From: Gymnorhina tibicen
Taxonomy: Eukaryota > Chordata > Aves > Passeriformes > Artamidae
Assembly (NCBI GenBank): GCA_013399875.1
Contig: VXAZ01009318.1
Coordinates: 59,749 to 123,748 of the forward strand
DNA: 64,000 nucleotides
Direction of reading: 5' to 3'
In this document: one piece after another, positions 11,098-24,707 of the stretch
Layout: each line of letters opens with the position of its first letter
Numbering within the stretch: the stretch's first letter is position 1
Made by a program: the position numbers and the translations under genes
Notes under the pieces: model-generated
What the model was told of the DNA's origin: nothing
Database searches by the model: none
Seen by the model: the letters and a program-made list of their open reading frames with translations, nothing else

Positions 11098-12320
11098 ATT
11101 AACATAAAAGATTATGACACAAGCAGATATATCACAAAATGTATGTTTTATAAGTATACTCAATATCTTCTAGGACCTCCTTTCATAATAACTTAAGATT
11201 ATTTTGCTGTATTTAAAATTTCAGTCTTGCTCAAATGACCACCAGTTCATAACGGCTACAACAACCCTGGATGGCATGTCCACATTTTACAAGCAACCAT
11301 AACAACCATCATTGGATTCATATTTAAATCTACCAAATCAATTAGCTATTAGCTACTAGCAGTTGGGGTAGTAAGTTTCCACTAGAAAAGCTGATGAATA
11401 AAGAAATCCCACACTGACTTTGCAACACAGCAGTTCCTGGAAAATTCCTTCACACACTTCAGCAAAATGGTCTTCATCTACCTTGTACTCCATTGGCAAG
11501 GGTAATCCCACAAGTCCAGAATTATTGCTTGTCCTTGCTTAGCTGAACAAATCCAGAAGCTGTAGCTTATCAAGTAAATTTACTCCACATTTTCCCCCTC
11601 TCACGTAGCCACAAAGGTGAAGGAAACAAGAGACAAACACATCTGCCTGTCTGCCATCCCAAGGCACATTCATGACTGCTGCCTGCATTCATCAGTGAGA
11701 CCAGAACATCTATAGGGTTTGGTAAGTATCTTGCACTGCATCATAGGAAAAACCACAGGCAATACTGTTGAGGAATGTTGGAGCATGAAGCATCTGCTCA
11801 CAATACTAAATGGTTAATAATGCAAATGTTCACCTGGTGGATCCAATGATTAATTGATCCAATGATTAGTTTTGCTCATACAATGAAGTTGAATGTAAAC
11901 AGTTCTCTTTGAGTTTCTGCATTTAAAGCAAAAAAAAATCCCAACATATGAATGATAATGAGCTCAGTTCCATGTGGGTGGATGAATGGTGTTTCCTTAT
12001 CTATTTGAGACTTTGTCCAGTCATAATCCTAAGAGAAAGCTTTACTTGGTTTTTAGAGATGGAAAGGAATCAAAAAAATCTGAGTACTGCATTTTCACTG
12101 TCTATGTGAAATACCAAATTTGATGGACTATGACCATTAGTAATATTTAAAATTCTTGTATTGCTACATTGCAATTTCTACAACAGTAAGGTTAGATTAT
12201 AGATCACCAGTCTGGAAGAACCACAAATCTGAGTCAAAACCAAGATACCCTTCTCCTTTCACAGCAACTGGTAATGCTATGTTGTGGTCACTGGAAGTAG
12301 AGGGGCTCTGCAGTCTCCAT
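11098..12320. other. unique sequence with a short tandem duplication
   Basis: AT-rich single-copy DNA. At 11841-11872 a 16-base unit, ATCCAATGATTAATTG, is repeated twice with slight divergence. No gene or repeat family recognised. Confidence 0.5.
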
Positions 12321-12324
12321 TCAG

Positions 12325-12425
12325 AAGAGTTTTCAAGAGCAGACTGGATAAAGCCTTGGCCTTACCCTATGTTAACCTCCAAAGCTTTCTTCCAACCTGA
12401 ATTATCTCATGACTCTATGAGCACT
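12325..12425 (+). mobile_element. degenerate CR1 3' tail
   Basis: Plus-strand blocks TTTTCAAGAGCAGACTGGAT, AAAGCCTTGGCC, then TTCCAACCTGAATTATCTCA and GACTCTATGA correspond to the last part of a CR1 3' end (TTCAAG-AGACTGGATG, TTCCAACC, ATTCTATGA). Strongly diverged, so an old copy. Limits are approximate. Confidence 0.55.
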
Positions 12426-13689
12426 CCAAGGACTTCACCTATTATTGGTGGATTATACTAAACAAGTTTGCTATCTGGCATTACTTATTTTTTCACTTGC
12501 CAAAGGCTGTATTTAACTCATTCTTGCCTTATTAAGTACTGTGCCAAACAAAAGGCACATCTTTCTATGTTAGCAACATTCATTCTCAAGTAATTACAAT
12601 GCACTTTAAATTTCTTCTATGCTAATTAGCCCACATATTCCAGATTCCAGTTCCAGGTGGTGGGTGTGGGAGATAATGGAATCACTATCATTTATGAAAG
12701 GTTAAGACTGTTTTCTCAGATAGTTTAGCTTGTTCCTTTTAAAATAAAGTTACTGCACAGCTAAAAATTGTTATAATTTCATAAGACATATAAATAGGGA
12801 ATAAATAATGTACTTTCCCATTTGAATTGTAGGTGAGCAATAAATTATTGAAGAGGGTTATGTTCAGTAGAGTGTTGTGTCCAAACATTTCTTGCTTTTT
12901 CCTGTCATGATCCATGTTCAGCTATTGCTTACTGGAACACATTACTCCAAACCAGGTAATTCTAGAGATTCTGCCTATTTTGCTAAATTTATATGCTAGG
13001 CACCTTTTTAAGTTCTAGACTAAAGTGGATAGCCAGTAAATTTACACCTTTAGTTTCTCTCTTAAAAACAGTGTGTATCACTGAGGTGGTATCTACTGTA
13101 ATTTTCATTTTACATTTAAACAAAATTAGAGCATTAACAGGCTGTATTATGAGTGACTTTTACACCACCATGCCATTCTAGCTGCTTCAGCACTACTACA
13201 ATAAGGTTCTCAAGTTTGTAAAGGTACTTTATGCACTTGGACCATTATGACCAAAGAAAAGACTTAGTGTCTCAAATACAATTCCAAATCCTGCAAAATT
13301 GTAGAAAGCTACTGCATTTGCTGTTTCTTACTGAAAATCACTGTGTATAAATTAATTTTACTATATGTGGCATTTTGATTTACAGAAAGAAAACAAAGGA
13401 AGCAAACACATGCCCTCCCTTTTTACAAAAGAAATGTAATAATACAGACAGCTGCTACAATTTCTATGACTTTTTAATCAGTAGGATTAGTGTACCTATT
13501 TCTTAAGAATGTTTCTTAAATTGTTCTTTATATTTACCACTACTTAATTACTTCCCTTTGCTACAAATAAAGGTCATAAAAACCATCTTGAATCTTGACT
13601 TAGATTTCATGACTAACCTGCATTAGTAAAACCTTTAACTATATTCCATTTAATGCATTTAATATACGTAAAAGCTCACAAGTGATGAT

Positions 13690-14220
13690 ATGAAGGATAA
13701 TTTACGCTTGCAATGCATTTTTGTCCAATTAATAGATTGCCTGTGTGTTGCATACTTTGCATGACAAAAGAGCAGAATATTAAACTGCCATTTATGAATT
13801 CATGAAATTGCACTTTGCAAATTAGAAGTGCCGAAACAGAAATTTTTCACCCTGTTTAGGAAATAAACAGTCCTTAACCAATTAAATTGCATTGTAATAA
13901 TTCTATGATTTATTGCAAGTTGTTTAACTTTCAAAACCTGGCTAACCCATATTAAGGTCACAATCCATCATGTCTTGCTTGGAAAGTCAGCAAATAATGG
14001 CTGTTGTAGTAGCTGCTTTTGATGATAGTATGAAAGAAGTATTAGCACTTGTCAACAAAACTGCTTACAACTTAACATTAGCATGCATGGGCTGCTGTAC
14101 CTATTTATTATTCTGGCAGCTTCACACATATTGTTACAAGCTTATAAAACATTTTGTCGGATGGAAACCGAATGTACACTGTTTGGTTTTCTGATAGACT
14201 GGCAGCATAAATGTCTGGGC
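13690..14220. promoter_or_regulatory. possible conserved non-coding element
   Basis: Dense in ATTA/TAAT core sites and octamer-like words, for example CCAATTAATAGATTGCC, TTATGAATTCATGAAATTGC and TTTGCAAATTAG, with no repeat signature and no paired splice sites. The plus-strand open frame at 13970-14194 lacks a domain. The texture is typical of developmental enhancers, but only cross-species alignment can show constraint. Confidence 0.25.
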
Positions 14221-15535
14221 TGACTTAGTTTAGGTTAAGTGTAAATAGAGACACAAATTCTTCAGCCTGTTCTCTTATTGATACTGAAAAGTACTGAATT
14301 ATTCAGCATCCAACTCTTCTGTTTGTGTCTATCACAGTTATCAATTACCCATCAGTCTTCTTGTCAAAACAGAATGGATTAATCTGGCTGAAAACAAGAC
14401 AAATAAGTGGATACAATAACAGAGGTGCAGGGTTGCCAAACTGTCAAAGGGAAATCCAAGCAGTGACAATTGCCGTCAAAAGTCAGATATCTGGCTTAAG
14501 TGAGCAAGTGATTTCCCTTTACAAGCAAAGAATGCACTTAGCTTACTCTAAGTAAATGAATCTGCCTAGTTTGCCTACTAATGCATTATCAGCAGTGATA
14601 GTCACAGTGATTTCGTACTTACTGCTCAGATGCCTTTATAGCTCAATGCTTTGTGTACAAGCTGATACTTAAATATGAATATACACAAAATGTTATTTTA
14701 TACATTAAAAGATAATTACTTGAATACATGAACTTCTGAGTGTGGTTACTTGTGTTAGTTTGATCCATTGTACACATCAGTTGCTAAGAGATCAAGTAAA
14801 TCTTTGAACTCAGACCTGTGGAATACACTCAACTTGTGTTAGATCTAGCCTTCCATTTTCCTCCCAAGCTTTAAACTTTGAAATCTTCCTTGGCAAACTC
14901 TTTAGGTCCATCTATTACTCTTGAAAAAACATGCAGATGCATGTGATTTCAGTTGTATCTTTAAGAAAAATGCTAGTAATACAGCACCCAATCTGGAGCA
15001 AAGGTTTGGCACCCACAGAGTCATGTTTGGGATTCCTATCACAGGTTTCTGGTTTGTTTGCCTTCTCCACCTCCCACTTCCCCCAGAGTAATACTACCAG
15101 AAAAGACTCTTCTAAACTATTTTAGTTAATCATTGCCATGCCTGAAGCCTTGCAATCATGGCAGACGATTTCAAGAGCTTCATGTAAGCCAAATTTTTCT
15201 ACTATATACTGCACTAAAAGCTTTTGTATTTAGCATATTTTACATTTATTTTAGAAACTTATCTGCTATCTGATTTTAATTCTTACACAGATATGAATCT
15301 TTAAGTATTACATTCTGGACTTTTAAATGCATGGTAAAAGTTACCGGTATTTCCCACAATGTACAAAATAACATCAAGAAAGCAGATTATTCACAAAATC
15401 TTGGGACAAAATTTGCACTGTCCATTAAACAGTGTGACAGACCAAAAATTTTATATCCACACATTTCTACATAAATTATTGTAATTCCTTAAAAGTCAAA
15501 ATATGGTCAAAAGTATCATCAGTATCGTAACAAAT

Positions 15536-15650
15536 TTGCAAAAACTAAACCAAAATCCCCAAACTAACAAAATAAAAACCAAACAAACATACACACACTT
15601 AAAAACAAACAAATAAACAAAAAAAAAACCAAAAAAAAAAACAACTAACC
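15536..15650. repeat. A-rich low-complexity tract
   Basis: Plus-strand A-rich DNA interrupted mainly by C (AAACAAACAAATAAACAAAA and similar). It produces a spurious F/V-rich open frame on the minus strand (15496-15708). Simple sequence with no further structure. Confidence 0.85.
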
Positions 15651-18600
15651 CTCTCCCTGAAATTAGCTGGGGTATTTTGCAATCATTTCCCCTACAGGCT
15701 TGATTCACTACTGATCTCTCTGAATATTGACTAAAAATACAATGAAAGCCATTACATCACATAATTTCAGTAAAGGAGTGACATTTACCTGTTATATGTT
15801 AATCTTCCAAATTTTTTCATTTCTATTAAGCATGAACAGTACATGGCTGGCTCTGTTAACCACCTGATATCAAGTCACAGGATTTACTGGCAGGCATTTA
15901 ACACTCAAGAAAAGATTGCACTGGATCTGCTACTTATAAAAGTTATTCAGATTGTACAATTCAGCATTGCTAGATATCTGCTGCATTCTTTTAATAACTT
16001 AAAGACTGTGATGTTAGAATTGATAAATAAGATATATATTCTAATATTCCTTGTTCTTCTTTTGGAGATATGCTTATTGTGATCTTTGAAAATTTTTTAT
16101 GAAATTAGTGTCAGGTCCAGGTCTGATTTTACTCTCTTGATCACTTCTAAGTGAAACAGTGTAAAGAGATCTCAGGATATCTTTCAGAAAAGACCTTTCC
16201 AGTTCCAAGGAAACAAGGAAACAATATAAACTTACATTCTACTTAATTCCTCACAAAACTGCTGTGTTCTCTAGAAAATTAAGAAATCTTTTTTTTCCTG
16301 TAGCTGGTGAGAGCAACTATTACTATTATAAAAGATATCAAATAATTTAAACACAAGAAATTCGTTGCTTCATGTCAAAGGTTTTAAAAACTAGTTCTAG
16401 AAATCAAACACTTCAATGAAAAGAAAATTGTGGCAGAAACACTTATCCACTTCATATGTCAGAGAATAATTTTCATTTTAACATAAGTTTTTTTGTCTTG
16501 ATTTTAAGATCCAGCTTATTTATTTGTTTGCTCCAAAAGTTATTAATTATGGCTACTAGATCTATCTGAATGCTTGAAAAGTGTCAAATTTTTTCACTTA
16601 ATGTCCACTGGATTTCCAGCAAAATGAACACACAAGTTTCATTAACATCTGTCACATGAGAAAATAAGGAGAATAATGCTGACATTATCAATCTGTTGAA
16701 ACACCAGCCTAGATTTAACATTAAGGCAAAATTGCACTAGTTGACATAGCTCCTGTAACTTCCAAAGATTGCTTCTTATGGTAAATGTCTTCCAGTTCTA
16801 ATCTCACTATGTTTTTCCCCAAAGAGAGGCACATATCTGAGGACTAAAAGGATTCATTTTTATTTCTAATACCTAATTATATGAAGATTATTGCTCATGA
16901 GACATTATCAAGGTGTGAGTATGAAGCAACAAAACGTCTGCATCTGCTCAGCTTTTATTCTGCAACTTAGAAAAAATAGTTTATGAAAAATAAGGGCTGA
17001 ATGTAGGTATGTCACTACTGTGCTTCTGATATAGAAGCAGAAAATGTAGTATCAAGAGGTCCCTCCAGTGGCAGGGACTTCAGGATGACAAGGCTGCTGG
17101 AGTTTCCTTTGAGACAGTCAATAAACATGGCCTTAGCATCCAATTTGCAGGTGGAGAGACATGACCAGCTCTCAATACCATCATGAAAACTGGAAATACG
17201 CAAAAGGTAAATAAGTCTCAGAGAGGTTGGTGGTAGATTAACATTCAATAAAGCACATCTCACTTGATGGTTTCTTGCATTGATTGTCAAAACATAAGGT
17301 AAACTGAAGCGCACTTCATACTAGCTACAGAATTAAAATCTAGTATGCATGTTATCAAGCAGCATTTGAGGTAATCAAGCTTTTTACATAAAACTACGAA
17401 TTCATATTTTGACAGTTTAAGTAAGATTATGTAAAAATAAAAAAGAGCATTTGTGCAGTTTATCTTGAGGTTTCTGAGGAATTTTCTGGGCCTGAAAGAC
17501 AAAACAATGCAGGAAACTGAGGTATTCCTCAATCCCAAACCTACCCCCAGAACTATAAACACTAGGATGCCGCTAAAGAATGTTTTCAGAATTCTAAGTA
17601 ACTTTTATTATCCCATTTTCAAAAACTAAGTAAAATGCAATTGTGGCAAATTGTATTATCTTTCCATGGTTTGAACTTTTAGTTCAGAGCTAGCCTCTCC
17701 TAAGAATTAAATTAATTATATATAAATTAGTGGTGTTAATGTTAAAAGATTTTCTAAAATGCTGACAGTTCCGAAGCGGAAAGATTTTAGGTGTACAGAC
17801 TTTATACTATTGCTTGATATTATTACTATTTTTATTACAAACATAGCAGGTTAAGAAAATGTTGGATTTTTTAAGAAAACGTTGGGTTATGTCCACCACA
17901 CCTGGTTCCGTTACTCACCTGCTTGTTTCAATATGGTAGAATCTGTCTTGTTTAAAGCATTATGCCAAGCAGAGTTATTATCAACTACTTGGCATTGGAC
18001 AACATTTGTGGACACACAAGGCCAGATGACATAATAATTTTGTAATTTCTTTTTAGTATTTCAGAGTGTTTGATGTGTTACTTCAAGCTAATTCTATGCA
18101 TTTTCTGAGGGAAAATTCCCAGCAAGTTAAAGAAAATAGAAAATAAATTATTGTGAATTAGTGCATTTGAATGGTGCTTTATCTAATGTAGTCTGTGCAA
18201 TTCTGCCCCATCTTCAGACAGGCAATTATCATTCTGAATCATCCATAAAAAGAGGACAAGGATTGGAACTCCCTCTGTGATCACAGCTTATTCCAATTAC
18301 CATCCTAAAAATACTCATCTCTCACTCTTCAAAGCTTGTAGGGAAAGAGAATCCCAAGGGTGGTCTAAAGAACCCCTTCCCAGACCTACAGCCTGTTATA
18401 AATGATAAAAACAAGACCCTGGCTAAGAAACTGACATTCTTAACTGCAGTAATAATGAGATACATGAACTGAAAATTGCTTTTGAAAAATCAAACTGATC
18501 AACTGATCACGGCACTTCAATTGCAAGTCAAGGTATCAAGGTAAGCAAAATTTCTCTTTCAACCCATAACAATACTTAAAGAAAGAAGAAAAAAAAATTT

Positions 18601-21600
18601 CTGCTGGGTATTGGAACTTTCGGGTTCTTTTCATCAGGAGCCCACATTGGTATTAATAGTGTGGGTTGCATTGAGTCAGAGTTACAAGTCTCGGGAACCA
18701 CATCTCTGTCGAACTCAACAGAAAGGGCTGCTTCCTCCTATTCATGCTTTTGACCTACTGTTTTATTTAGAGATGTTTTATTGGCCTAGAGGGGAAACAA
18801 ATACCAGTCTTTCTATTAAGCACTAATTTTTTGAGAATGAAGTGTCTGACATAACATCATCATTATGATTAACTTCCTTTCAGAACACATTTATGGGTAT
18901 TCAGTTGTACAAGATCTGTCCACTTTTGCTAACATAGTTACACTTATAATCACAGAAACATTCCAATTTTTTCTCAAAATGTCACATAGAACTGCTTATA
19001 AAAGTATCATTGAAATGAACAGCAATTTAAAAATTATAATCATTTATCAAAATGAAAAACACCGATAAAATTAATCATAATTAATGAGTAGACCTGACAT
19101 AGAACTTCATAGTTTCTCGTGAAAAAATATCATGGTAGAAAATGTTGTTTAAGCAAAAGTGAAGTCCTCCACAGGATTTTTTTTTCACTGGAATTCCTTA
19201 TTTTAAAGCGAAGAACAGAACTAATAACACCCCATCCTATTTCTGTCCATTATTTTGATTAAATTGAACTGTTTCATCTTCCATCAGTTCAGCAATGATG
19301 TAAGCTTATTTGAGCTGCTTGTACATCTTAGATAGACTGTGTATTTTTTGAATGTCTCATATCTCTCATTATTTCTTACGGGGAAGATTTTTATGCTGAA
19401 ACTCTGGGTTAGTGCACAGGAGATTGCAATGCAACGCTGGTAACATGAACCAAATGAAACTTTTCCATTTAATTCAAAATGGAACACGAGCCAGGCAAAG
19501 ATCAGCTCAGAAATGTTCCATGCTAAACTGTGCCTGAAAATGCTTCAAAATCTTCTGGTTTGGAAAAATAACAGCTTTATTTCTCAGTGTTGATAAAAGT
19601 TGCCTAAATAAAGAGTATTGCAGATCAGAAAGACTAAGTAGGCATTTAAATATATAAAGACTCAAAATTTTTTGCCCTATGTGAATTTAACTTTTTTCTC
19701 AATAGCTCATAGGCTGATAAAAGCACTCACACTGAATTTAGTAATATTACATTTATGGCTATTTCTATATTAAAACTTTAAATTATAATAGAGCTAGCTG
19801 ATTATTTGCTTTATTTGCTTAGCATTGATCAACTTTTTTCTTATCTTGAATTTGTTCTTATCAAGGCTAGCAGACAACAGCTAAAACCTATTTATCAATG
19901 AACTAAGGTAGGATTATCCTGAATTCCAGAGGTATGATGATAGATTACATAGTCATAGGTGAACTAGATTTCAAATACATAACCTAAGTATAAATAAAAA
20001 CCCCAGTTAGAGAATTCTGGGCCCTAGCAAGAAATAAAAACACAATTGGAGTACCTCCAAGGAAAACAACCCTGATCACAGTCTGCTGCTATGGCTATAC
20101 TGCTATCAGTGACTACTTAAAAGTAGTTTAAAATGGCTTAGAAAATTGATAGTTTGCAAAAATATTCCTACTTTGGGAGTACAAAGATAAATTAACAAAA
20201 TTACACGTATTAAATATATGTGCTTATTTGTATAAACAGCAAATGTTTTGCAGATTTGGAGAGGAGAAGAAAACAGAAGGCAAGAGGTATGAAGAGAGCA
20301 CTGGACTAACTAGCCACAGGAGCCAGGCATGGTGCAAAGCTCTGCTCTGCAGGAACATATTTTAAAAGATGGAAGAAAGAGCTTCTTTTGCAAAAAGTTT
20401 TCCAGAACAATTTTAAGAAGCAAAATTTAGAAGGCAGGAACATGAAACCAAATGCAGGATGTTGACATCTCTTTCCATCACTTTTCCCAATCATACCTAC
20501 TTCGAGAATGGTGCAAGGCTGCCTTTTATCTGTCCAGTTTGTGTCTCTTCCTCATCAGTACCTATTAAAATGCACAGTTCTGAAGGAAAAACTTTCTCTC
20601 CTTACAAGACCTAACTTGCTTACTAAAAGCATTCCGTGGCAATTAACTTCAGGCTACTTTTGTGTTGTATAAAAGTGTATTTTATACCTGTTAAGAATTT
20701 GCTATCTTTCTATTTCCCTTGTGTTGTTTTCTAATAGTAAAACAGAAGCTCTGTGTATGATCTACACATTAACTGCACACACATTTTCACTGTTTTCAGG
20801 TACAATATAAACTTTCTAACCTTGCACAACTCTTTCCGAGCCCTCATCAGCCTGACCCATCATGGGAAATTCCATTCAAAATGAGAGAGCTTCTGTATGA
20901 TATTGCTGCATTATTCTCTAGCCTATTCTTTTTACATACTCTAATTTATTTTTGACAGCAACCTCACTTTCAACAGAAATTTCCATTCTTCCTCTAAATT
21001 AATATTGCTAATACAGTACAAATTGAGGAAAGTATATAAATGCTTAAAATTTTCCCCCTCCTTTACTTTGCACTTCATCTGGCACTGTTCCTACCATTCA
21101 TTAACTTGGTCATGATTCTTCTCTGGACTTGACTAACTCAATCCCCGCCCCCAACAAGCCAAGACTATATCCTCACGAACAAAACAAGACCAAAGCCAAC
21201 CTCATCAGCATCAAGTTTAAAACTTGTCATCCAAGAGCTGAATAACAGCTTTATTTGAAAGTGTCAGCAAAACCATTTTGTGATCAAAGGTTCTTCTACA
21301 GCTGGAGCTCCATGGCATAGGAATCAGCCATTAATATCTAGTTTAGGTATTCTGTATCACCTCAGGGCTACGTAACTCATATACAGGCACAACAGGACTA
21401 GTCCTGCTCTTGTGGTAGCATCACTGAAACTGAGCTGGGCCCACCATTAATGTAAGCCACCATGAAGAATCATTAGAATAGCAGCCCAAATTTCAAGGTA
21501 CAATTTAGACAACAATCCCTTTGGATTATCTCTTTCCCAAGTCTCCTGCTCAACAAGTAGCATGCTCTATTTAATGTGACATAAAAGCCTGAAATCTCAT

Positions 21601-21652
21601 TCTATTGAAATTAAAAACAAGACCTGCTTCTTTATTCCTAAAGGCAGGATGT

Positions 21653-21689
<37 letters not shown>

Positions 21690-21727
21690 ATCTATATCTA
21701 TATCTATATCTATATCTATATCTATCT
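21653..21727. repeat. compound microsatellite (TCTA)n-(TATATC)n
   Basis: A run of TCTA tetranucleotides (about nine copies) passes directly into a TATATC hexanucleotide run (about six copies) and ends TATCTTT. The compound structure, with a shift from a 4-base to a 6-base unit, suggests slippage around an interrupted TA dinucleotide. Likely length-polymorphic. Confidence 0.97.
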
Positions 21728-23126
21728 TTAAAAAGCAACAGGATCTAGTGCCTGGGTATTGGAACTAGGCATCCTTTAAAATTTAATTTAAAAACAATGA
21801 AAAAGCACATAGCTGGGTATTTCCAGCTATTATTTCACTAAGTAGAATTGAAGTTATAGTCTTCCTCACCAGGACATACGAAACAATAATGTAGAATCTG
21901 ATTCATCTCAGGTGTTGCTCTATATGAATTATGAAGTGTAACTGTTAAAAGAAAAAATGCAAGTTTTATTTGAGAACACACAGTTGTTATACAGTAATAA
22001 TCTGTTTAAGTGTACTCTGAGACATGATGCACCTCAGCCTTGACTAATTAAATAATACAAAATTGAAATACGCATACAATGGCAGGAAAGGTAAGAGACC
22101 TGCTTCCTTACTGCCACGACGAAGATATACATGTTAATTGTGAATTAACTTTTAGATCATTTCAATACCTAAAATCCTTCTCAATTTAAAAAATACCAAT
22201 TGAGGAAAACATTTTCCCTTCAGTTCTTTAGAACTGTCAGATTCAGACTGTTAAAATAGTTTATTTATACTAACTGTATGCACATGAGTTCCCAGGTCCA
22301 TCTAATAACTGGAATTAACAAAATAAACATAAGCACTACATGCCTGATGAAATTCAAGATATCAAATATGATGCTCTGTGTGAACTAAATGGGCACATAT
22401 TTGCAATTTAAAATATAACTCATCATAATGAAAACGTAAAGCAGTAGTTCTGCTTTATTCAGTATGGCAGGTTAGTGATCCCTGTGAAGCTACATTGAAG
22501 CAAAGAGTAGATTAATAATTTAATTTGGTTCAGGACTGTGCAAGTGGGGCACTGCAAGTTATTATTCTGTAACCAGCCGTTGACCCTAATATGGATCAAC
22601 CAATTAGACATCTCTGTTTAATTGCTGGTGACCCATGTAAAACTGACTAGGAATTTTTATTGTAAACAAAACTCAGTGGCCTAAAACAATCCCAGTTATC
22701 CCCCTGGTGGAGACAGTGTGTTTGATAGAGGCACACAAAGAAGCTCAGCAAATGAAAAAATTGCTAGATCATTTTAGGCTGTGTTCTATGAATGAGCCTT
22801 TTTTCAATATCCCTTGGTGAAGCAACAGCCCTCTCAGACAAACCCCCACAAAGCAAATACCATTCATATGAAGTTATGCTTGCTCCTTGTTATCACAACT
22901 TATGCCACTTAATTCATTATTCAATGAATTCACTTTCTTATTTATTAGATGCAAGGTAGCCACTCATCCCTAAAGGCCATGTATGCAAAAGACTGCTTGT
23001 AATGCTGTCACTTCAAACCTCTCCAGGCTTTTACATTGCTTCAAGAATAAGGAAAAAAGTAGTGAACAATTTAGATTTATTCATGCTGATATTAAATCTG
23101 TATATGATAAAGGAAATGAAAGAAAT
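21728..23126. other. unique sequence, enhancer-like texture near 22.5-22.9 kb
   Basis: No gene. The part from 22540 to 23030 has balanced base composition, TAAT cores (ACCAATTAGACATC, GTTTAATTGCTGG) and a CTCF-like core, suggesting a regulatory element rather than neutral intergenic DNA. Inference only. Confidence 0.35.
22700..22710 (-). promoter_or_regulatory. CTCF-like core motif
   Basis: The plus strand reads CCCCCTGGTGG; the reverse complement CCACCAGGGGG matches the core of the vertebrate CTCF consensus. The following bases (ATAAC) do not match the usual GCGC, so it is a partial site. Confidence 0.35.
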
Positions 23127-23142
23127 GTTACATAGCTAGCTT
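23127..23142. repeat. 16-base sequence duplicated across the gap (left copy)
   Basis: GTTACATAGCTAGCTT ends exactly at the first N of the 109-base gap. The identical 16-mer starts exactly at the first base after the gap (23252-23267). This is the pattern expected when two overlapping contig ends were not merged. Confidence 0.95.
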
Positions 23143-23251
23143 NNNNNNNNNNNNNNNNNNNNNNNNNNNNNNNNNNNNNNNNNNNNNNNNNNNNNNNNNN
23201 NNNNNNNNNNNNNNNNNNNNNNNNNNNNNNNNNNNNNNNNNNNNNNNNNNN
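23143..23251. other. assembly gap (109 N)
   Basis: Run of N bounded on both sides by the same 16-mer, so the true gap may be of zero or negative length. Confidence 0.99.
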
Positions 23252-23267
23252 GTTACATAGCTAGCTT
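23252..23267. repeat. 16-base sequence duplicated across the gap (right copy)
   Basis: Exact second copy of GTTACATAGCTAGCTT, beginning at the first base after the gap. See the left copy. Confidence 0.95.
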
Positions 23268-24681
23268 AAAATCTATTGATACAGATCAACAGAATATCTT
23301 ATTATTCCCTGTAGCTGGAACATTGACTCCTGCAGTATAAAACCCACTAGACTTTATCTTCTGTTTTTAAAAGATCTGATTAAAAAAATTTAAAAGTATT
23401 TGTTTGTCATATTCCTCCCTCCCACTGAAAGGTACCTCAGCCTCTTTCCTCAAGTGCATTTGATACATTCAGTCCACTATCACTACCAGAATTATCTGAT
23501 CAAGTGCTGAATCCTTGTAGTGAACATAAGAAAATCAGCAATTAAATGCCACAGACACTGAAGTCCAAAATATTTAAAATACCTTTTGTTATATAATGGA
23601 CTGCAAGACATATTGCAGCTGATTTTTGTAACTCACAAATGTGTGTTCTCCAATGTTTTTAAATGTGAATTTTGCTAATGACATATTTAATAGCACAAAA
23701 TAAGATCTTCAACTCTTTTCACGCTGCAGTAGCAGTCAACAAGATGTTTCAATTTTACTCTGTAACCTTATGCTGTTAGAATCATTAAAATGCAAATGAA
23801 TTACTGAATTAAAAAGACTTTCAATACACTCTTAGCACAATTAATATTGTATAAAATTATCTGCGTAATTACACACACCAACATTTATATAAGGCATTGT
23901 AAAAAGTCACCAATAAGAAACTGGATGTAAAACTGGCAAGCACTGGAGAACAGGCTTCTACATATGAAAATGTAAGTGGTAGTTTACAGTTAGTACTCTA
24001 TGTGGCTACAATTACACAGTAGCTTCCACATTTCAGTCATTGAAACATTTAAAAAATAAGTATTTTTTCTTAGGACTTCAGTCTAATGATGCATAATAAT
24101 GTATGACTTGCAAAAGTTTACTGCAATTATCTTCCTGATATTAATTCTACTTTTAAAATTATACTTAGTGACCTGACATTACATAAACAATTGAAACTAT
24201 AAGAAAAAAGAAAAAAAACAAAAAAACCACCATTGCAGGTATACACCTCAAGAAGTGATTGAATGACTCAAAATAAAATAGCATTCTAATTGTAGTAATT
24301 TATTGCTAAAGTTGCTACAATAAAAACTGCTTTTTAAAACACTACTTATCCTTTTCTAAGGGTGTGTTACATGGATTGTGACTTTAAAAATATGTGTATG
24401 ATTCTTACTAATCCTGCTCTTGTAGCAGCAGCTACACTATGACCATTGTAATTGAGGAACTGATTCACCTGAATAATTAACCTTTTATTCCTGCAATAGG
24501 CAAGTACAAGATGTATTGCTTTCATTGAATTCATAATGCGGCGAGTATAGAAATTCATAAAATGTAATGTAAGACCCAGTTGTTTTCTCTGCGTCATGTA
24601 ACAGTGTCAGTAGCTGGGCTGTGTGGGGAACTGTATTCACATTCATCTGATATTCTGGAATAATTCTGAAAACTTAGTAGG

Positions 24682-24707
24682 GAATAATAATAATAATAAT
24701 AATAATG
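24682..24707. repeat. (AAT)n microsatellite
   Basis: About eight uninterrupted AAT/ATA units. Confidence 0.95.

Larger units (their letters stand above)
12426..21652. other. long unique AT-rich stretch
   Basis: About 9 kb without a repeat insertion that I recognise and without a supported gene. It includes an A-rich low-complexity tract (15536-15650) and homeodomain-site-rich DNA around 13.7-14.2 kb, both listed separately. An open stretch near 17.03-17.16 kb ends in a donor-like CAG|GTGGAG but has no recognised protein. The scarcity of insertions is compatible with selection against insertion, or with loss and age. Confidence 0.45.
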
